Source: Paracoccus zhejiangensis (GTDB lineage: Bacteria > Pseudomonadota > Alphaproteobacteria > Rhodobacterales > Rhodobacteraceae). From it: a stretch of DNA of 64,000 bases. The translations under genes and the position numbers were made by a program. Of the stretch, positions 1 to 8,988 are shown piece by piece. Numbering within the stretch: the first letter of the stretch is position 1; every line of letters begins with the position of its first letter. The notes beneath the pieces are model-generated. The model did not search any database and was not told the origin of the DNA. It saw only the letters and a program-made list of their open reading frames with translations. The stretch is from assembly GCF_002847445.1 (NCBI RefSeq), contig NZ_CP025430.1, forward strand, positions 620,001-684,000, in the 5' to 3' direction.

Positions 1-1650
1 TTCATCTCGATGGCGGGCCTGATCGCCTTCACCGGCTATGACAACTCGACCTACCTGATGGGCTGGACTGGTGGCTACGTGCTGCTGGCGCTGCTGCTTG
101 CGCCCTACCTGCGCAAGTTCGGCAAGTTCACCGTGCCGGAATTCATCGGCGACCGCTTCTATTCGCAGACCGCGCGGATCATCGGCGTCATCTGCCTGCT
201 GATCATCTCGATCACCTACGTGATCGGCCAGATGACCGGCGTCGGCGTGACCTTCTCGCGCTATCTCGAGGTCAGCAACTCGACCGGCCTCTGGATCGGT
301 GCGGCGCTGGTCTTCTGCTACGCGGTTCTGGGCGGCATGAAGGGCATCACCTATACGCAGGTGGCGCAATATGTCGTGCTGATCATCGCCTATACCATCC
401 CGGCAGTGTTCATCGCGATGCAGCTGACCGGCCACGTCCTGCCGCAGACCGGCCTGTTCGGCACGCATGACGCGTCGGGCGCCAAGTTCCTGGCCAAGCT
501 GGACCAGGTCGTCACCGATCTGGGCTTTGCCAATTATACCGGCCACCACAAGTCCACGCTGGACATGGTGCTGTTCACGCTGGCGCTGATGATCGGCACG
601 GCGGGTCTGCCCCATGTCATCATCCGCTTCTTCACCGTTCCGAAGGTGTCGGATGCGCGGGCCTCTGCAGGCTGGGCGCTGGTGTTCATCGCGCTGCTCT
701 ATACCGTCGCGCCTGCCGTGGGCTCGATGGCACGCTTCAACCTGACCGCGACCATGTGGCCGGGGGCGGTGACCGGAACCGAGGCGGGCTCGACCTTCTC
801 GGAACCGGCGATTTCGCTTGAACAGATCGAGACCGCACCGGAACTGCAATGGATGCGGAACTGGCAGACCACCGGGCTTCTCTCGTGGGAGGACAAGAAC
901 GGCGACGGCCTGATCCAGTATTACAACGAGGCCGGCGCGGAAGGCGCCCCGGTGGCCGAGCAGATCGCGGCGCAGGGCCTGACCGGCAACGAGTTGACCA
1001 CGGTGAACAACGACATCATGGTTCTGGCCAATCCCGAGATTGCCAACCTGCCGGGCTGGGTCATCGCCATCGTGGCGGCGGGCGGTCTGGCGGCGGCGCT
1101 GTCGACGGCGGCGGGCCTGTTGCTGGCGATCTCCGGTGCGGTTTCCCATGACCTCATCAAGGGCGCGATCAACCCGAACATCAGCGAGAAGAACGAGCTG
1201 ATGGCGGCGCGGATCTCGATGGGGGTCTCGATCCTGGTGGCGACGATCCTCGGTCTGAACCCACCGGGCTTCGCGGCGCAGACCGTGGCGCTGGCCTTCG
1301 GCCTTGCCGCAAGCTCGATCTTCCCCGTGCTGATGATGGGCATCTTCTCGAAGCGCATCAACAAGCAGGGGGCAATCTGGGGGATGCTTGCCGGCATCCT
1401 GTCGACGCTGCTCTATATCTTCGCCTACAAGGGTTGGTTCTTCATCTCGGGCACCAACATGCTGGAAGATACGGCCGCGAACTGGCTGTTCGGCATCTCG
1501 CCGGCCTCGTTCGGGACCGTCGGCGCGCTGATCAACTTCATCGTCGCCTATGCGGTGTCGAGCGCGACCGAGGAGCCGCCGGTCGAGGTGATCGAACTGG
1601 TCGAGTCGATCCGCGTCCCGCGCGGTGCCGGCGACGCCGTCGCCCACTGA
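1..1650 (+). CDS. Sodium:solute symporter, VC_2705/acetate permease type (5' end missing)
   Basis: Integral inner-membrane carrier of the SSS family, most likely taking up acetate or another small monocarboxylate with Na+ or H+. The frame is open from base 1, so the start lies upstream; 549 residues are visible, with about a dozen hydrophobic helices. A polar extracytoplasmic insert sits roughly at residues 250-340 and carries an EF-hand-like D-K-N-G-D-G loop near bases 891-910. This long insert is typical of the VC_2705 subfamily rather than E. coli ActP proper. The genes that follow (DUF294 protein, small membrane protein, receiver, DnaQ-like) commonly accompany this subfamily, supporting an acetate-related role. 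Family is secure; substrate is inferred. Confidence 0.9.
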   Translation, partial: FISMAGLIAFTGYDNSTYLMGWTGGYVLLALLLAPYLRKFGKFTVPEFIGDRFYSQTARIIGVICLLIISITYVIGQMTGVGVTFSRYLEVSNSTGLWIGAALVFCYAVLGGMKGITYTQVAQYVVLIIAYTIPAVFIAMQLTGHVLPQTGLFGTHDASGAKFLAKLDQVVTDLGFANYTGHHKSTLDMVLFTLALMIGTAGLPHVIIRFFTVPKVSDARASAGWALVFIALLYTVAPAVGSMARFNLTATMWPGAVTGTEAGSTFSEPAISLEQIETAPELQWMRNWQTTGLLSWEDKNGDGLIQYYNEAGAEGAPVAEQIAAQGLTGNELTTVNNDIMVLANPEIANLPGWVIAIVAAGGLAAALSTAAGLLLAISGAVSHDLIKGAINPNISEKNELMAARISMGVSILVATILGLNPPGFAAQTVALAFGLAASSIFPVLMMGIFSKRINKQGAIWGMLAGILSTLLYIFAYKGWFFISGTNMLEDTAANWLFGISPASFGTVGALINFIVAYAVSSATEEPPVEVIELVESIRVPRGAGDAVAH

Positions 1651-1658
1651 TACGGACC

Positions 1659-1686
1659 GGCCGCGCCCCCTGCTCGGGGCGCGGCC
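1659..1686 (+). terminator. GC-rich hairpin after the symporter gene
   Basis: A perfect 11-bp stem (GGCCGCGCCCC pairing with GGGGCGCGGCC) with a 6-nt loop lies 9 bases after the stop codon. It is followed by ATTTCTCT rather than a clean T run. It may be a terminator or a partial terminator/mRNA stabiliser that lets the symporter be expressed above the downstream genes. Confidence 0.5.
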
Positions 1687-1713
1687 ATTTCTCTGCAAGA
1701 CCAAGGGAGTGAC

Positions 1714-3528
1714 ATGACGGACGCCGCCGGTTTCATCGCCTCGGTCCACCCCTATGACAGCCTGTCGCAGGACGAGCTGGCGCGTGCCGCCAGTTCCTTC
1801 AGCCGCAGGCAGATGCCGGCGGGTGCCGTGGTCTATGAATATGGCGACCTGCTGCCGGGCATCTGGCTGATCGAAAGCGGCCGGGTGGCGGTCAGCGACC
1901 GCAATGGCGATTCCGTCTCGGAACTGGGGCCGCGGAACAGCTTCGGCGAGCGCGGGCTGCTGCGCGAGGGGTCGGCGGTCACCACCGCCCGCGTCACCGA
2001 GGATGCGGTGCTGTGGATGCTGCCGCGCGAGGTGCTGCTGGATCTCATCGCGCAGAACCGGGCGGTGGCGCGCTTCTTTGACCGGGGCCGCAGCGGGCAG
2101 GGACAGGGACGGGGCGCCGAGATCGCCACGCTGAAGGTCGAGGACCTGCTGACCCGCAAGCCGCTGACCTGTGCGCCCGGAACACCCGTGCGACAGGCGG
2201 CGCAGATGATGCGCGATGCCGGAGTCAGCAGCATCGGTGTGACCGAGGAGGGGCGCCTGCTGGGCATCGTCACCATCCGCGACATGTCGAACCGCGTCGT
2301 CGCGGCGGGCCTCGACCCGTCGCGCCCGGTCAGCGAGGTGATGACCGTTGATCCCGTGACCCTGCCGCCGCAGGCCCTGGGTTATGACGTGCTGAACGCC
2401 ATGCTGGAACGTCGCGTGGGTCATCTGCCGGTGGTCGATCAGGGTCGCTTCGTCGGCATGATCACCCAGACCGACCTGACGCGGGTGCAGGCGATCAGCG
2501 CCTCGGTGCTGATCCGCGATCTGGCCGATACCGGTTCCGCCGAGGAGATGGCGCGGATCACCGCGCGGGTGCCGGAACTGCTGGTCAGCCTCGTCGCCGC
2601 GCATCAGCGCCACGAGGTCATCACCCGGATGATCACCGACATCACCGATGCTGTGACCCGCCGGCTGCTGGTGCTGGCCGAGGCCGAGCTTGGCCCGGCC
2701 CCCGCCCGCTGGCTCTGGGCGGCCTGTGGCAGCCAGGGGCGGCAGGAACAGACCGGGGTCAGCGATCAGGACAATTGCCTGATCCTCGAGCAGGGCGCCG
2801 ACCCTGCGCATCCATGGTTCGCCGCGCTCGCGCGCTTCGTCAGCGACGGGCTGAACCGGGCGGGCTTCGTCTTTTGTCCCGGCGACATGATGGCGACCAA
2901 TCCGCGCTGGCGGCAGCCGCTGAACGTCTGGCGCGACTATTTCACCGGCTGGATCCGCAAGCCCAGCCCCGAGGCGCAGATGCTGGCCTCGGTGATGTTC
3001 GACCTGCGCGCCATCGGTGGCGAGGCGGCGCTGCTGACCGGGCTGCAGGCCGAGACGCTGGCGATGGCCTCGAAGAACTCGATCTTCGTGGCCCACATGA
3101 TCGCCAACTCGCTGAAGCACCGCCCGCCCTTGGGCATCATCGGCGGCTTTGCCACCATCCGCTCGGGAGAGCATCGCCACCATATCGACATGAAGCATAA
3201 CGGCGTGGTGCCGGTCACTGACCTTGCCCGCATCTATGCGCTGCAGGGGCGACTGACGGCGGTGAACACCCGCGCCCGACTGCTGGAGGCCGAGGATCGC
3301 GGCGTCATCTCGGGCAGCGGCGCGCGCGACCTGATCGCCGCCTATGACGTGATCCAGACGCTGCGGCTGGAAAACCAGGCGCATCTGATCCGCTCGGGCC
3401 GCAAGCCCGACAATTATCTGGCCCCCGCCGATCTGCCCGATTTCGAGCGCAGCCATCTGCGGGATGCCTTCGTCGTCGTACGCGGGATGCAATCGGCACT
3501 GGGACAGGGAAAGGGAATGCTGGGATGA
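1714..3528 (+). CDS. cNMP-binding / CBS-pair / DUF294 nucleotidyltransferase-like protein
   Basis: 604-residue cytosolic protein with four recognisable parts: a cyclic-nucleotide-binding-like domain (about 15-125), two CBS motifs (about 140-265), a DUF294 putative nucleotidyltransferase domain (about 285-430) with the G-S-x-G-R-x-E motif followed by a D-Q-D pair, and a DUF294 C-terminal domain. This architecture is known from bacteria and is thought to sense nucleotides and possibly modify a partner protein, but its reaction is not established. It follows the symporter with a good ribosome site (AAGGGAG) and overlaps the next gene by ATGA, so it belongs to the same transcription unit. A link to acetate or carbon-status signalling is inferred from context. 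Confidence 0.88.
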   Translation: MTDAAGFIASVHPYDSLSQDELARAASSFSRRQMPAGAVVYEYGDLLPGIWLIESGRVAVSDRNGDSVSELGPRNSFGERGLLREGSAVTTARVTEDAVLWMLPREVLLDLIAQNRAVARFFDRGRSGQGQGRGAEIATLKVEDLLTRKPLTCAPGTPVRQAAQMMRDAGVSSIGVTEEGRLLGIVTIRDMSNRVVAAGLDPSRPVSEVMTVDPVTLPPQALGYDVLNAMLERRVGHLPVVDQGRFVGMITQTDLTRVQAISASVLIRDLADTGSAEEMARITARVPELLVSLVAAHQRHEVITRMITDITDAVTRRLLVLAEAELGPAPARWLWAACGSQGRQEQTGVSDQDNCLILEQGADPAHPWFAALARFVSDGLNRAGFVFCPGDMMATNPRWRQPLNVWRDYFTGWIRKPSPEAQMLASVMFDLRAIGGEAALLTGLQAETLAMASKNSIFVAHMIANSLKHRPPLGIIGGFATIRSGEHRHHIDMKHNGVVPVTDLARIYALQGRLTAVNTRARLLEAEDRGVISGSGARDLIAAYDVIQTLRLENQAHLIRSGRKPDNYLAPADLPDFERSHLRDAFVVVRGMQSALGQGKGMLG

Positions 3529-4022
3529 CAGGGGTAGGGGTCGAGGTTCTGGGGGTGATCGCGGTGGGGATCGGCGCGGCGGCGGTGCTTTACGCGCTGT
3601 TTCATGCGCTGCGAAAGGCCGGGGTCATCCCGGCCCGCTGGCTGCTGCCCGCCGGTATCGGCCTTGCCATGATCGCCTATTCGGTCTGGAACGATTACGC
3701 CTGGTATGACCGCGCTGTCGCCCGCCTGCCGACTGATGCCTCGGTGCTGCTGACCGGCGAGGTCAGCCAGCCCTGGGCGCCCTGGAGCTATCTCTTCCCG
3801 ATCACCACCCGCTTTGCCGCCATCGACCCGGCCAGCATCGAAAGCAACGCCGACGCTACCTCGCGCGCCCGCATCATGCTGGTCGAGCGGCGGGGCAATA
3901 CCGTCGTGGTGCCGCAGGATTTCGACTGCGCAAAGCGGTTGATCCGGCCCGCATCGGGCGACTGGCAGGCGGCGGGGGCGGATGACCCGGCCTTCCGCCT
4001 GGTCTGCGGGGAGGGGGCGTGA
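3525..4022 (+). CDS. Small membrane protein of the symporter cluster, unknown function
   Basis: 165 residues. Two hydrophobic helices near the N-terminus (about 5-27 and 39-58) are followed by a soluble domain with no motif I recognise. The start overlaps the stop of the DUF294 gene (ATGA), and the stop overlaps the next start (TGATG), which implies translational coupling on both sides. Function unknown; by position it may act with the symporter or with the signalling proteins around it. Confidence 0.8.
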   Translation: MTGVGVEVLGVIAVGIGAAAVLYALFHALRKAGVIPARWLLPAGIGLAMIAYSVWNDYAWYDRAVARLPTDASVLLTGEVSQPWAPWSYLFPITTRFAAIDPASIESNADATSRARIMLVERRGNTVVVPQDFDCAKRLIRPASGDWQAAGADDPAFRLVCGEGA

Positions 4023-4393
4023 TGGCGCGGGTCATGGTCATCGAGGACGAGGACAATATCGCGCTGGCGCTGGACTACCTCTTGACCCGCGACGGCCATG
4101 ACCATTCGCGCATGGCCAGCGGCGCGGGCGCGGTGCAGGCGATCCGCGACCAGCGGCCTGACCTGGTGCTGCTCGACGTGATGCTGCCCGAGGTCTCGGG
4201 CTACCAGATCGTGCAGGAGATGCGGGCCGATCCGGGTCTGTCGGCGACGCGGGTGCTGATGATGACCGCGCGCGGCTCGGTGGTCGAACGGCGCAAGGGC
4301 ATGGCGCTGGGGGCCGATGGCTTCATCGCCAAGCCGTTCGAGCTGTCGGAACTCAGGGCCGAGATGGCCCGGCTTCTGGAAAAGCCATGCTGA
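4022..4393 (+). CDS. Single-domain response regulator (receiver only)
   Basis: A CheY-like receiver of 123 residues with no output domain. The acidic pair (I-E-D-E-D) lies at the N-terminus, the phospho-acceptor Asp is in V-L-L-D-V-M-L-P, the conserved Thr is in M-M-T-A-R, and the Lys is in A-K-P-F. The ATG at 4022 is preferred over an in-frame GTG at 4019. The gene overlaps the next one by 7 bases. No intact histidine kinase is encoded in the visible part of the cluster; the adjacent DnaQ fusion carries only a kinase-like region without a clear H-box. The phosphodonor may therefore be encoded outside the window. Output would have to be by protein interaction. Confidence 0.88.
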   Translation: MARVMVIEDEDNIALALDYLLTRDGHDHSRMASGAGAVQAIRDQRPDLVLLDVMLPEVSGYQIVQEMRADPGLSATRVLMMTARGSVVERRKGMALGADGFIAKPFELSELRAEMARLLEKPC

Positions 4394-6327
4394 GCCAGCT
4401 GCCGTTGCGGCTGCGGGTCCTGCTGATCTTTGCAGGGCTGGCAGCGGCGGCGGCGCTGGTCATCCTCTTCGCCCTCTGGGTCGAGGCGCGGCGGCTGATG
4501 GCGCAGGGCGTGGCGCTGGATCAGGCGCTGTCGCCGATGCTGCTGGCGGGTTTCGTCGCCGTTCTGGGCGTGGTGCTGGCCGTGGTCGCGGTCTGGTATC
4601 TCTTCGACCGCCATGTCGCCCGGCCGATCGAGACGCTGGCCGGGGGGCTGCGCACCGGGCAGGCCCCCGCAGGCGAGGAGGCGCAGTATCTTGGCGATCT
4701 CGGCCCCGCCGCACGGGATGCCGCCGAGGCGCGGGCGCGGTCCGCCGAAGCCTTGGCGCAGGCGCTCAAGGACCATGCGGCCGAACAGGCGCATGAGATG
4801 GCGGTGTTGGAAAGCATCCTGTCGGATTTCGGTGCCGGCGCGGTGATGAGCGATGCGGCCGGGCGGGTGGTCTTCTACAACGCCGCCGCCGCCCGGATGC
4901 TGCCGGGGCTGGGACTGGACCGACCGCTGGAACGGCATCTGCGCCGGGGGCCGCTGCTGGCGGCGCGGGCGCGACTGGACGGGCAGGGGATCGAGGCCAC
5001 CGATCTGACCGCGCTGACGGTGACGGGCGGGCGGCTGGCGGGGCGGATGCGGCTGCTGGATCACGGCACGCTCTTGATCCTGCGCGATCATCCCGCCGAC
5101 CGGGCAGATGCCCGCGCCTCGATCGAGGCGCTGCGCCGCCATGCCGCGACTCTGGTGCCGATGCTGGGGGCGCTGGACGGTCCGATCCCGCCGGCGCTGG
5201 CCGAGGCGATCCGGGTCGAGGGGCAGGGGCTGGCCGCCGCCACCCGTGCGCTGTCCGACGCCTCGGCCCGCGCCCTGCCCACCGCCCGCGCGCTGCTGCC
5301 GGAGCTGGCCACCGGGCTTTTCGCCGACACCCTGCCGCTGATCGCGGTGCAGGCAGAGGCCGGGCCGGTGAATGCGCTCCTGCGCGATCTTGACCGCAGC
5401 CTGCGGGCCGAGGGGCATGATCCGCAATTGCGCGTCGAGGCGGATGATCCCGAGGAAGTGCGGCTCGTGCTCGAATGGCAAGGCGCGGCGCTGCCGATGG
5501 ACCGGCTGGAGGACTGGCTGGCCCGCGCCCCCGATCCCGACCAGCCCGATGTTTCCGGCGCGGATCTGCTGGCGGCACAGGGTGCCGGCATCTGGGCCGA
5601 GCGCGCTGCCGATGGCAAGGCACGGCTGGTCCTGCCGCTGGCGCGGGCGGCCGGTGCGGATGCGTCGGGCGGGCTGACCTATGATTTCGCTTTGGCCGGG
5701 CGTGGTGCGGCCTCGACCCGGCTGGCGGACCTGACCTGCGTGGTCTTCGATACCGAGACGACGGGCCTGACCGACAGCGACCGTATCCTGCAGATCGCGG
5801 GCCTGCGCATCGCCGGCGGGCGGCTGACCGGCGAGAGGTTCGAGACATTGGTTCAGCCCGGCCGCCCGATCCCCGCCGCCTCGACCCGCATCCATGGCAT
5901 CACCGACGCGATGGTCGCAGATGCGCCGCTGAAGGCCGCCGCCCTGACCGCCTTCCAGCATTTCTGCGACGAGGCCACGCTGGTCGCCCATAACGCCCCC
6001 TTCGACATGGGCTTCCTGCGCCGCGCCGCTCCGGAGACCGGGGCGCATTTCACCAACCCGGTGCTGGACACGGTGCTGTTGTCCGCGATGCTCTGGGGGC
6101 AATCGGCCGATCACTCGCTGGATGCGCTCTGCGCCCGGCTGGACATCGCCATCCCGCCCGAGCTGCGCCATACCGCCATGGGGGACGCGCAGGCGACGGC
6201 TTCGGCCTTCCTGCGCATGGTGCCGGCGCTGGCGGCGAAAGGGATCGAGCGGTTCGAGGATGTGCTGAAAGAAGCCCGGAAACATCGCCGATTGATCGAC
6301 GATGTTAATTCAAGATCAGATGGTTAG
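4387..6327 (+). CDS. DnaQ-family 3'-5' exonuclease fused to a membrane sensor-kinase-like module
   Basis: 646 residues. Two transmembrane helices (about 8-35 and 50-75) are followed by a HAMP-like linker, a PAS-like domain (about 140-235) and a stretch resembling a degenerate kinase core without an obvious phospho-accepting His. The last 196 residues are a complete DEDDh exonuclease: Exo I D-T-E-T-T-G (about 455-460), Exo II H-N-A-P-F-D-M-G and Exo III H-T-A-M-G-D. It is thus a membrane-anchored exonuclease rather than the replicative epsilon subunit. Similar DnaQ-like proteins accompany VC_2705 symporters elsewhere. The nuclease residues look intact; the physiological substrate is unknown. 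Confidence 0.87.
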   Translation: MLSQLPLRLRVLLIFAGLAAAAALVILFALWVEARRLMAQGVALDQALSPMLLAGFVAVLGVVLAVVAVWYLFDRHVARPIETLAGGLRTGQAPAGEEAQYLGDLGPAARDAAEARARSAEALAQALKDHAAEQAHEMAVLESILSDFGAGAVMSDAAGRVVFYNAAAARMLPGLGLDRPLERHLRRGPLLAARARLDGQGIEATDLTALTVTGGRLAGRMRLLDHGTLLILRDHPADRADARASIEALRRHAATLVPMLGALDGPIPPALAEAIRVEGQGLAAATRALSDASARALPTARALLPELATGLFADTLPLIAVQAEAGPVNALLRDLDRSLRAEGHDPQLRVEADDPEEVRLVLEWQGAALPMDRLEDWLARAPDPDQPDVSGADLLAAQGAGIWAERAADGKARLVLPLARAAGADASGGLTYDFALAGRGAASTRLADLTCVVFDTETTGLTDSDRILQIAGLRIAGGRLTGERFETLVQPGRPIPAASTRIHGITDAMVADAPLKAAALTAFQHFCDEATLVAHNAPFDMGFLRRAAPETGAHFTNPVLDTVLLSAMLWGQSADHSLDALCARLDIAIPPELRHTAMGDAQATASAFLRMVPALAAKGIERFEDVLKEARKHRRLIDDVNSRSDG

Positions 6328-6336
6328 GGAAAGAAC

Positions 6337-6855
6337 CTAAAGTTCTACCTGAGGCTGGTATGGATCGACCGGAAACTGCCGGCCGTCTGGCGCAGACTCA
6401 CCTTCCGGCGTGCCGCGGCCAAAGCCGCGCAGGCTTTCCCCGATCGGCGGCGGCGGCGGGGCATCGGCCTTGCGGCGGATGATGATGTCGCCGTTCTCCA
6501 GCCGCTCGGGCGTCTGGTAGTTCGAGATGTCATCGACCAGCGTCGAGAGATCGGTCATCACCGGCCCCAGCATCGACAAGGCGCCACCCAGATCGCGCGA
6601 CAGCCCGTCGATCTCGGGCGCCATGTCGTTCAGCAGGTTGTCGAGGAACATGCCCATGCCGCGCTCGATCAGGTCGCCGCCTTCGGCCATGGAGCCGCCG
6701 GCATCAGGAGCAGGCGAGCCGGGGGCCTCGTCGGCCAGCGGCGGGGTATACTGGTAATCCGGCGCCGGAAGATCGGGCGCGTTCTCCTGTTGGGCCAGTG
6801 CGAAGGGCGCAGCAGCCAGAAGGGCGATCACGGGCAGGGCGTAGATGCGTTTCAT
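6337..6855 (-). CDS. Secreted/periplasmic protein of unknown function
   Basis: 172 residues from the ATG at 6855. This start is chosen because it is followed directly by a signal peptide (M-K-R-I-Y, hydrophobic core, cleavage after A-L-A). The mature part is Pro- and Asp-rich, with a middle segment (about 60-130) containing amphipathic helices and a Pro-rich R-R-K-A-D-A-P-P-P-P-P tract near the C-terminus. No enzyme motif is visible. The gene converges with the exonuclease gene, 9 bases between stops. It resembles poorly characterised Rhodobacteraceae proteins sometimes misnamed AAA+ ATPase; no Walker motif is present. Confidence 0.75.
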   Translation of the reverse strand: MKRIYALPVIALLAAAPFALAQQENAPDLPAPDYQYTPPLADEAPGSPAPDAGGSMAEGGDLIERGMGMFLDNLLNDMAPEIDGLSRDLGGALSMLGPVMTDLSTLVDDISNYQTPERLENGDIIIRRKADAPPPPPIGESLRGFGRGTPEGESAPDGRQFPVDPYQPQVEL

Positions 6856-6909
6856 TCGCCGAATGTGGGGGCTGAACGGCGCTGGCGCAAGTCGCAAGGC
6901 TGCGACAGG

Positions 6910-7635
6910 TCAGCCCAGTCTTGCGGCGCGGGCGATCTGTGTCTCGGTAATGCCGTGGCGCGGGCCGAAGCGGCGGCGGGCGGCGATCAGGCGCGGATCG
7001 TCGGGGCGCAGACCAAGCGTGGTCATGAACTCGGCCCGCTGCGCACCCTTCAGCGCCTCGCGGTCGATGGCAGTGCCAAGCGCACGGTCGATCACCTCGC
7101 CACCGGGCGAGACATGGAACCAGCGCGAGAAGTCGCGGAAATGGTGCTGGTTGTGCAGCATGGTCACATGGCGCTCGGCGGCAGTCTTCTTGACCGGCAG
7201 ATGCGCGGTGGCATGGAACCACTCATAGGCGAGGAAGGTGCCGACACCGCCGACAAGGATCACCGCCGCGCCAACCTGCCAGCCGAGGCCGGGAAACAGG
7301 AGGCTGCCGAGGGCGCTGGCGATCAGGTAATGCGTGCCGAGCATCGGCAGGGCAATCCACCACGGCACGAAGAACAGCCCCGGCACGGTCGGAAAATCGT
7401 GATGGCCGTAATGTGCCTGGTACATCAGGTCAAAGCGCCATTGCGCGCGTGGCGGCGGCAGGTGGAACAGGAAACGGTGCATGCCGTATTCGTTCACGAA
7501 TTGCAGCGCCACGCCCAGGGGCACCAGCAGCCACAGCCAGAGCGGCCCGTTTGCGGTGATGACCAGCCCGGCCAAAAAGGCCAGAGCCATGACCAAAATT
7601 GCCCAGTGACTGGCCAGCAGACGCAGGCGGCTCAT
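6910..7635 (-). CDS. Sterol desaturase / fatty acid hydroxylase family membrane protein
   Basis: 241 residues from the ATG at 7635, which overlaps the stop of the upstream DnaJ-like gene (ATGA). Several hydrophobic helices surround the His clusters expected of a membrane di-iron oxygenase: H-R-F-L-F-H, H-Y-G-H-H, F-H-A-T-A-H and H-N-Q-H-H. Members hydroxylate or desaturate lipids such as fatty acids or carotenoids at the inner membrane; the substrate here cannot be told from the sequence. The His motifs look complete. Confidence 0.85.
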   Translation of the reverse strand: MSRLRLLASHWAILVMALAFLAGLVITANGPLWLWLLVPLGVALQFVNEYGMHRFLFHLPPPRAQWRFDLMYQAHYGHHDFPTVPGLFFVPWWIALPMLGTHYLIASALGSLLFPGLGWQVGAAVILVGGVGTFLAYEWFHATAHLPVKKTAAERHVTMLHNQHHFRDFSRWFHVSPGGEVIDRALGTAIDREALKGAQRAEFMTTLGLRPDDPRLIAARRRFGPRHGITETQIARAARLG

Positions 7636-8354
7636 CCCGCAGGGACCTGCTGCATGTTGCGGAACTGCTCCCACGCCTCGGTCAGGCGGCGGGTGCGGGC
7701 CTCGGCCAGACGCACCGCCTCGGGCGGCAGGCCACGGGCGATGGCGCGGTCGGGATGGGCCTCGCGGATCAGCGAGCGATAGCGCTTGCGCGCCTCGGGC
7801 AGCGGCGTGTCAGGGGCAAGGCCCAGCACCTCGCAAGGGGCGCAGCCGCGATTGGGATCGTGGCGCATGCGGATGGCGGCGATGCGTGCCGGGGTGACGC
7901 CGAAGATGCGGCCCACCTCGTCGATGAACTCCACTTCCGCCTGGTGCAGCCCGCCATCGGCCAGCGCGATGATGAACAGGCCCTCGATCACGTCGAGAAG
8001 CACCGGATCGGCGGGTGGGAACATGGCGGCGATGCGCCGCGCCCATGCGTCATAGCCCGCCACGTCCTGTCGGGCGAGATCGAAGACCCGGGCGGCGTTC
8101 TTTTCCTCGGAGCGCGGGATGACAAAGAGCCGGCGGAAGGCCGCCACCTCGGATTTCGCTACCGCGCCATCGGCCTTGGCGAGTTTTGCGCCCAGGGCAA
8201 TGATGGCGATGGAGAAAGCCACCGAGCGTTCCGGCGCAACCGAGGCCGGGCGCGGCGACAGCATCGCCGCCAGCCGGTCGGCGATTCGCTGCCAGAAGCT
8301 GCGGGGCTTCGGCAGTTCGGGCGCGTCGATCGGTGGTATCGCCTGATCCATCAT
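7632..8354 (-). CDS. DjlA-like protein: TerB-type helical domain plus C-terminal J domain
   Basis: 240 residues. The middle (about 55-150) is an all-helical TerB/DjlA-like domain with the typical run of acidic and Ala-rich helices. The C-terminal 70 residues form a J domain with an intact H-P-D motif in E-A-H-P-D. Such proteins recruit DnaK; unlike E. coli DjlA there is no clear N-terminal membrane helix. The gene is coupled to the downstream hydroxylase gene by a 4-base overlap. Confidence 0.85.
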   Translation of the reverse strand: MMDQAIPPIDAPELPKPRSFWQRIADRLAAMLSPRPASVAPERSVAFSIAIIALGAKLAKADGAVAKSEVAAFRRLFVIPRSEEKNAARVFDLARQDVAGYDAWARRIAAMFPPADPVLLDVIEGLFIIALADGGLHQAEVEFIDEVGRIFGVTPARIAAIRMRHDPNRGCAPCEVLGLAPDTPLPEARKRYRSLIREAHPDRAIARGLPPEAVRLAEARTRRLTEAWEQFRNMQQVPAG

Positions 8355-8394
8355 CGGGGCAGAGTATCGTGGTTCTGCGCAGGGGGCCAGCGGG

Positions 8395-8988
8395 TCACAG
8401 ATGGCCCATCAGGATCAGCGCCTGCCCGCCCCAATAGGCCGGCCAGAGCGTCAGCGCCAAGAGGCGGCGCGGGGCGACGAAGAGGTGGATCGCCAGCAGC
8501 AGGTCTGACAGCACGAACAACCCCGCGCCGATCCGGGTCAGGGTCTGGTCCGGCGGCAGGCTCAGCGCGGCCAGCGCCATCAACGAGATGATGAGGACAT
8601 AGACCCGCACCGGCCAGCGCAACTCGCCCGCGCGCGGGATCAGCCAGAATTCGGTGGAGATCGCCAGCGCTAGCATCGCCAGCCCCAAGGGCCAGATCTG
8701 CCCGACGCCCTCGGGCGTCCACATCAGCGCGACATAGGCCAGATGCCCGGCGGCAAAGGCGCCCATGCCGGCCAAGAAGGCGGCTTGGCCGGGGCGTGAC
8801 AGGGCGAAATCGCCGGCGGCCCCGAGGGCAAGGCCGGCGATCAGCAGGGGCGGCGCGTCGGCCATCAGGGCGGTGAGGGCCAGAAGCGCGGTGGCGGCGG
8901 TCTTGGCGATGCTGCCCGCCCAGGACGGCGCGGCCCCGGCATGGCGCAGCCCGTAGATCGCGGCAAAGCCGGCGGCGAGCCAGATCAT
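8395..8988 (-). CDS. YhhN/TMEM86 family membrane protein (lysoplasmalogenase-like)
   Basis: 197 residues and about seven to eight hydrophobic helices. It matches the YhhN/TMEM86 family, whose characterised members hydrolyse lysoplasmalogen; activity in this organism is unknown. Conserved polar residues (D in A-A-G-D-F-A-L-S and D in V-L-S-D-L-L-L-A) fall within helices as in the family. The start at 8988 is chosen because it overlaps the stop of the upstream acetyltransferase gene by ATGA. Confidence 0.82.
   Translation of the reverse strand: MIWLAAGFAAIYGLRHAGAAPSWAGSIAKTAATALLALTALMADAPPLLIAGLALGAAGDFALSRPGQAAFLAGMGAFAAGHLAYVALMWTPEGVGQIWPLGLAMLALAISTEFWLIPRAGELRWPVRVYVLIISLMALAALSLPPDQTLTRIGAGLFVLSDLLLAIHLFVAPRRLLALTLWPAYWGGQALILMGHL

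Noticed and set aside
4201..6285. Long open frame on the minus strand across the DnaQ-fusion gene
   Set aside because: GC-rich antisense shadow: the plus-strand protein has intact nuclease motifs, and the antisense translation is low-complexity Arg/Gln/Gly-rich.
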